From CAMAVK01 sp964362485 (GTDB lineage: Archaea > Nanobdellota > Nanobdellia > Woesearchaeales > GW2011-AR9): a stretch of 16,462 nucleotides of DNA. The notes below the pieces were generated by a model that worked only from the letters and a program-made list of their open reading frames with translations, was not told where the DNA came from and searched no databases. The DNA lies in the NCBI GenBank assembly GCA_964362485.1, contig CAYIEX010000026.1:1-16462 (forward strand), given 5' to 3'. Position 1 is the first letter of the stretch, and every line of letters starts with the position of its first letter. The translations under genes were made by a program, and so were the position numbers. Below are positions 13,700 through 16,462 of the stretch, in pieces.

Positions 13700-14284
13700 T
13701 CAATATAGCCATTTTGACCGGGCTGCGGCTTTACGCTTTTCCTCTTCCTCTTCTCTAGGCTTTTCTTTTTTATACACTTCTAAAGCTCTTTGCCAGCGTT
13801 CATTTCCGTTTTGATAATGTGTTGTTATTCCTTTTACTAATGCCATTTTTACTTGCTCTAGACTTAGATCACCATCACAGAGTGCATCAAATAATATTTT
13901 AGAATCAGGATTTTGATCTTCTACTTGCAGGTATCTTCCTATTCCAGGCACCGGCAGTGTAAGTGATATAGGGCACATATATTCTGGGGGTGTAATTTTA
14001 ACAATTTTTCCACGTACTTGATTGCTGTCATAAAGGCAAGGCATTCTGAATATTTCGAGTATCCTTTCTTTTCCATTACCTTCTTCCTCTCCATTATAAT
14101 ACTGTACCTTCCTACGAGCAACATCCCAGTTGATTTGCCTTCCGTCACACACATCACGGGGAGTGAGGTTACCTGCTCCAGAGAGATAAGATTCAATGCA
14201 AGGTCCAAGTGTGACTCCTGCAAAAAACTGTTCAACTCTCTGTTCAATTTCTCCTTTATTCACTGTGTATATTGTTGTAGTCAT
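13700..14284 (-). CDS. Hypothetical protein (194 aa), unrecognised
   Basis: I do not recognise a family. The protein has five Cys (29, 46, 83, 104, 136) but no tight zinc-binding pair. The central part (KIVKITPPEYMCPISLTLPV, then PGIGRYLQVED, about 93-123) looks like beta structure. The end (about 165-192) is a highly charged helix with a run of five Glu followed by KRKAAARSK. It starts at ATG 14284 behind a good Shine-Dalgarno site (aaggagc, 14292-14298), 15 nt after the 42-aa mini-gene. It is a member of the minus-strand operon. Confidence 0.75.
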   Translation of the reverse strand: MTTTIYTVNKGEIEQRVEQFFAGVTLGPCIESYLSGAGNLTPRDVCDGRQINWDVARRKVQYYNGEEEGNGKERILEIFRMPCLYDSNQVRGKIVKITPPEYMCPISLTLPVPGIGRYLQVEDQNPDSKILFDALCDGDLSLEQVKMALVKGITTHYQNGNERWQRALEVYKKEKPREEEEEKRKAAARSKWLY

Positions 14285-14291
14285 TTTCTAA

Positions 14292-14298
14292 GCTCCTT
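14292..14298 (-). promoter_or_regulatory. Shine-Dalgarno site for the 194-aa gene
   Basis: Read on the minus strand it is aaggagc, 7 nt before the ATG. It supports start 14284 and coupling to the mini-gene just upstream. Confidence 0.65.
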
Positions 14299-14299
14299 A

Positions 14300-14428
14300 T
14301 TATCCTCTTTCAAAATGGCAGAGTTGGATTTGTATTGACATCTTGAAGATAGCTTGCTCAATTTCTGCATCTCTTTGAGCAAGCTTTGCCTCGAGTTCTG
14401 CTACACGTCTAGTTTTGAAAATGTCCAT
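14300..14428 (-). CDS. 42-aa coiled-coil mini-protein
   Basis: The ORF runs from ATG 14428 to TAA 14300. The product starts MDIFKTRRVAELEAKLAQRD and continues AEIEQAIFKM; the heptad-like A/L/I spacing from residue 9 to 29 predicts a short coiled coil. It is followed 15 nt later by the Shine-Dalgarno-led 194-aa gene. Copy A of the direct repeat lies just before its start. It could be a small regulator or oligomerisation peptide. Conservation would decide whether it is real. Confidence 0.5.
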   Translation of the reverse strand: MDIFKTRRVAELEAKLAQRDAEIEQAIFKMSIQIQLCHFERG

Positions 14429-14480
14429 TTTATCTTTTCTCTCTCTTCAATCACCACGACCACCACTTCTGGATTGTGCT
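14426..14480 (-). repeat. Imperfect direct repeat, copy A, before the 42-aa mini-gene
   Basis: It holds the exact 17-mer caatcaccacgaccacc at 14448-14464 and flanks similar to copy B. On the minus strand the repeated block ends at the ATG of the mini-gene, matching the position of copy B before the TPR gene. Confidence 0.65.
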
Positions 14481-14518
14481 AAAACATACTGTCCAACGAG
14501 ATGTTTGCATGCTTCCAT
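14447..14518 (-). CDS. Possible 23-aa mini-ORF
   Basis: ATG 14518 opens a short frame starting MEACKHLVGQYVLAQ and ending GGRGD, with an aaaggtg sequence shortly before the start. It fills the gap between the 94-aa and 42-aa genes. It may be a leader peptide or chance; the operon's dense packing is the only support. Confidence 0.3.
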   Translation of the reverse strand: MEACKHLVGQYVLAQSRSGGRGD

Positions 14519-14533
14519 TGTCAACACCTTTCT

Positions 14534-14818
14534 TTACAGATTGAAATCGCTTACACCTACAATGTGATCTAAATTGAGTTCAATTGTAGTTCCTCCCTTG
14601 AGAACTTCTTTTCTTGGAATTTCTGGATCATGGTATAACTTCTCTTTATGATATTCTGCTCTGCATCGGTCATCATAATTAAAACCGGTATGACTTTTAC
14701 CAGGAGATAGAACTAAAGTAGAATCTGTTACCGTATAGAGCCTTCCAAAGTAAATAAGTTTATCATTGGTGGTCATAACAGTGACATATTTTTCTAAAAA
14801 ACTTTCATAGGGTTTCAT
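14534..14818 (-). CDS. Hypothetical 94-aa protein, possible Sm-like fold
   Basis: The start (MKPYESFLEKYVTVMTTNDK, then LIYFGRLYTVTDSTLVLSP) reads like the first three strands of an Sm/LSm barrel, with a G-x-L turn and the D-x-x-L-x-L pattern. The end (TIELNLDHIVGVSDFNL) could be the last strands (Sm2-like). The middle (about 40-72) is charged, with one Cys, and would be a long variable loop. The Sm-like reading is tentative; if right, RNA binding would be expected. The gene overlaps the upstream gene by 4 nt (ATGA), with its Shine-Dalgarno site (ggaggtgg) inside that gene's last codons. Confidence 0.7.
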   Translation of the reverse strand: MKPYESFLEKYVTVMTTNDKLIYFGRLYTVTDSTLVLSPGKSHTGFNYDDRCRAEYHKEKLYHDPEIPRKEVLKGGTTIELNLDHIVGVSDFNL

Positions 14819-15213
14819 TGTCCACCTCCATAACGTGCAAGTATTCTGTTTGCGCAGTGATACGCATCTCGTGCCTGTTCTAGATACTCCAGTTTCTCAT
14901 ACACAATGCCAGCAATGGAAGCTGCACCTGCATTCAAGCGGTCGTAGGCTTCTTGAGGCAAAAATCCACTGTTACCCTGAACTAAATGGTCAAGAGCATG
15001 ACCTCCCCAGTCTCCACCCGCTACACTCAAATGATCATCAACACGCATTCCCACGGCTCGTGTAACTCGCGCTCGCTCAGCAGCAAATTGAGGTGGCAAA
15101 TAATGACCTACAAGTGTTTCTACTTGGTTTTCAACTGTTCCATCTCGTTCACGAAGATACCTAATTCGCTCATCCGCGCTCATTTTTTTCACATCTTCTA
15201 TTGTAAATTCCAT
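14815..15213 (-). CDS. Hypothetical 132-aa protein with TPR-like C-terminus, first gene of the operon
   Basis: No known family is recognised as a whole. The N-terminus (MEFTIEDVKKMSADERIRYL) is a charged helix. The middle has a His/Gly/Asp-rich segment (VDDHLSVAGGDWGGHALDHL, about 58-77). Residues 96-128 (GAASIAGIVYEKLEYLEQAR, then DAYHCANRILA) fit one TPR-like helical hairpin. It starts at ATG 15213 behind a strong Shine-Dalgarno site (aaggaggaa). It is the first gene after the divergent promoter shared with the AbrB-PhoU regulator, which may control it. Confidence 0.75.
   Translation of the reverse strand: MEFTIEDVKKMSADERIRYLRERDGTVENQVETLVGHYLPPQFAAERARVTRAVGMRVDDHLSVAGGDWGGHALDHLVQGNSGFLPQEAYDRLNAGAASIAGIVYEKLEYLEQARDAYHCANRILARYGGGQ
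14822..14829 (-). promoter_or_regulatory. Shine-Dalgarno site for the 94-aa gene
   Basis: Read on the minus strand it is ggaggtgg, 3-4 nt before the ATG at 14818 and inside the end of the 132-aa gene. It fixes the start and implies coupled translation. Confidence 0.7.
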
Positions 15214-15217
15214 GGTC

Positions 15218-15226
15218 TTCCTCCTT
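15218..15226 (-). promoter_or_regulatory. Strong Shine-Dalgarno site for the first operon gene
   Basis: Read on the minus strand it is aaggaggaa, 4 nt before the ATG at 15213. Most other genes in the window have no such site. Confidence 0.75.
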
Positions 15227-15239
15227 AACTATGTCAATT

Positions 15240-15255
15240 GTTACTGCTGAGTAAC
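15240..15255. promoter_or_regulatory. Inverted repeat in the leader of the minus-strand operon
   Basis: The sequence gttactgctgagtaac has perfect 6-bp arms (gttact / agtaac) and a 4-nt centre. It lies 27-42 nt upstream of the 132-aa gene, between its Shine-Dalgarno site and the A/T-rich region near 15283-15292 that may hold its TATA box. It may be an operator or an RNA hairpin. Confidence 0.45.
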
Positions 15256-15317
15256 ACCCCTGGAAGTTGAAATATGTTTTGCCTATTAAAAATAGTTTAC
15301 ATAGTTTTCTGAGAAAA

Positions 15318-15326
15318 GTTTATAAG
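15318..15326 (+). promoter_or_regulatory. TATA box for the AbrB-PhoU gene
   Basis: The sequence gtttataag lies 23-31 nt before the ATG at 15349. Confidence 0.6.
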
Positions 15327-15333
15327 TAACAAT

Positions 15334-15347
15334 CTCTTTGAAAAGAG
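15334..15347. promoter_or_regulatory. Inverted repeat between TATA box and start of the AbrB-PhoU gene
   Basis: The sequence ctctttgaaaagag has perfect 6-bp arms around a 2-nt centre and ends one base before the ATG. A bound regulator there would block transcription, so autoregulation is possible. Confidence 0.4.
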
Positions 15348-15348
15348 T

Positions 15349-16284
15349 ATGCGTCGAAAAATAATCAAACAGGGGCAATCATACACTCTGACTTTACCCA
15401 AACAATGGATTGAGCAAGTGCAGCTCCAAGAAAAAGACGAGGTAACAATTGAAGAGCAGGACTTGAAACTAATTATTAGTACACAAACTGGCCCTAAGCC
15501 AAAAAAGAGAGTGACTCTTACGTTTACAAATGAGGACCTCCTAGAGATTAAACCTTATCGTTGGATCCAGCGCCTCTACTCAATTTACTATAAGCAAGGC
15601 ATTGATGAAATTATGTTCAAATCCAAAAACCAAGATATTCTCAAGTACACTGAAGAGAGGACCTCCAATTTCATTGGTTTTGAAGTCATTAACAGAGGCA
15701 AAGATTTCATTGAAATAAAAGATGTTGTGGGTGGAGCATCCCAAGAATTCCCCACAATCCTTAATCGAGCGTTTCTCATTATCAACATCCTAGCAGATGA
15801 AAGCTTCGCCCTTATCGAAAAAAAAGACTTTGTCCAGTTAGCCCAGCTCCTCAATATTGAAAAAACAAACGGCAAGCTCACGGACTATTGCAAACGCCTT
15901 CTCGCTAAGGATAATTTCCCAAACCACAACCAAGAAAAATACTACTATGCATTAATTACGGAGAATGAACGTCTCGCCGACCAATTTAAATATATCATTG
16001 AACACATCACTAAAAATAAAGTAACTCTTAGCCCCGCAACCAAAAATGCGTATCAACGAATAAACCAACTCGTCCACCTCTTCTATGAATCGTTTTGTAA
16101 ATATAACCCCGAAAAACTCAAAGACATCGCAAGAGAACGAGATGTGCTCACAGCAACACTAAAAGATCTGATGGTTAAAGTACCGAAAAAAGAAATTTTT
16201 ATTACTCATTGCTTACTCAACATCACCATAGCTCTCTATGAAATCAGCGAAGCCCATCTTGAGATGAATTTACCCTCCAATTGA
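15349..16284 (+). CDS. AbrB-PhoU regulator (archaeal phosphate-uptake-regulator type)
   Basis: The 311-aa protein starts with an AbrB/SpoVT-like swapped-hairpin DNA-binding domain (residues 1-46: MRRKIIKQGQSYTLTLPKQW then LQEKDEVTIEEQDLKLII). The long remainder (about 60-305) is mostly helical and matches the PhoU-like half of this archaeal family (for example FPTILNRAFLIINILADESF and the RINQLVHLFYESFCKYNPEK repeat-like segment). Such proteins are annotated as phosphate uptake regulators, but no Pst transporter is visible here, so the signal is unknown. It is divergent from the minus-strand operon across a 135-nt region with two inverted repeats, and is the natural candidate to regulate it. 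Its 3' end overlaps the convergent partial gene by 15 nt. Confidence 0.85.
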   Translation: MRRKIIKQGQSYTLTLPKQWIEQVQLQEKDEVTIEEQDLKLIISTQTGPKPKKRVTLTFTNEDLLEIKPYRWIQRLYSIYYKQGIDEIMFKSKNQDILKYTEERTSNFIGFEVINRGKDFIEIKDVVGGASQEFPTILNRAFLIINILADESFALIEKKDFVQLAQLLNIEKTNGKLTDYCKRLLAKDNFPNHNQEKYYYALITENERLADQFKYIIEHITKNKVTLSPATKNAYQRINQLVHLFYESFCKYNPEKLKDIARERDVLTATLKDLMVKVPKKEIFITHCLLNITIALYEISEAHLEMNLPSN

Positions 16285-16462
16285 ATCTAAATTACTGAAT
16301 CGAGAAAGCCTGCGCGCAATGAGAGGATCATTTTCTCCTTCTAAATAAGCGCGAAGACGAACCTTACCGACTTCTAAATCACCATTCCCTAACGCAGCGA
16401 CATAACTACGTGCTCCTTCTTGAATACGACGCATGTAGAAGAAAGGCACGAGGTCCGTGATT
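16270..16462 (-). CDS. Unrecognised protein, C-terminal part (runs off window edge)
   Basis: On the minus strand the frame is open from the window's right edge to a TAA at 16270, giving 63 residues: ITDLVPFFYMRRIQEGARSY, VAALGNGDLEVGKVRLRAYL, then EGENDPLIARRLSRF and a short tail. The composition is protein-like and the end looks helical. The start lies outside the window. The family is not recognised. It converges on the AbrB-PhoU gene with a 15-nt overlap. Confidence 0.65.
   Translation of the reverse strand, partial: ITDLVPFFYMRRIQEGARSYVAALGNGDLEVGKVRLRAYLEGENDPLIARRLSRFSNLDSIGG

Noticed and set aside
14018..14338. 106-aa plus-strand ORF
   Set aside because: It is antisense to the 194-aa gene, whose start has a good Shine-Dalgarno site.
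4860..15301. Shared tagtttaca at 4860-4868 and 15293-15301, as a common operator
   Set aside because: Nine A/T-rich bases recur easily by chance and the second site is not palindromic.
1..16462. CRISPR array, tRNA or rRNA genes, insertion sequence
   Set aside because: No regularly spaced repeats, no cloverleaf-like or rRNA-like sequence and no transposase were seen when reading through the window.

Overview
The window reads as a piece of chromosome from an archaeon, most likely a small-genome DPANN lineage such as Woesearchaeota; the lineage is inference. Three things support archaea. Many genes have an A/T-rich TATA-like box about 25 nt before their ATG and no Shine-Dalgarno site, as in leaderless or short-leader archaeal transcripts. 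There is a family B DNA polymerase of archaeal character. There is also a fusion of an AbrB-like DNA-binding domain to a PhoU-like domain. Genes are packed tightly, often overlap by a few bases, and no gap exceeds 300 nt.

Layout. 1-1845 (+) is the 3' part of a family B DNA polymerase with degenerate exonuclease and variant polymerase motifs. 1946-3056 (+) carries a glyoxalase-fold (VOC) protein and an SRAP protein that repairs abasic-site damage. 3250-4089 (-) is DinD. 4354-4839 (+) is a secreted, membrane-anchored TIMP/NTR-like protein. 4882-5852 (+) is an HTH-nucleotidyltransferase/HEPN pair of toxin-antitoxin type, facing a DEDDh exonuclease (5845-6405, -). A 57-residue acidic protein (+) follows, then orotidine-5'-phosphate decarboxylase (-), divergent from an archaeal/eukaryotic-type tRNA methylthiotransferase (+).

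8921-10903 (+) is a closely linked run: an unrecognised protein, a lysozyme-like/SLT protein (unexpected in an archaeon), and a BtaA/DUF3419-like SAM-dependent enzyme. Next come a YbaK/ProX-type editing deacylase and a pentein-fold amidinohydrolase-like protein that overlaps it.

12212-15213 (-) is the least ordinary part. It is a compact operon of about eight small or unrecognised genes: a 132-aa protein with a TPR-like C-terminus, a possible Sm-like 94-aa protein, 23-aa and 42-aa mini-ORFs, a 194-aa and a 109-aa protein, a 335-aa TPR protein and a frameshifted 59-codon gene. Unlike its neighbours it has clear Shine-Dalgarno sites, and it holds an imperfect direct repeat placed just before two start codons. 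It is my main candidate for an undescribed system; its function cannot be read from the sequence. It is divergent from an AbrB-PhoU regulator (15349-16284, +), which converges on a partial minus-strand gene running off the right edge.

Functionally the left third is rich in DNA repair and damage response (PolB, SRAP, DinD, DEDDh exonuclease) and the middle is tRNA modification and editing plus pyrimidine synthesis. I found no tRNA, rRNA, CRISPR array or insertion sequence.
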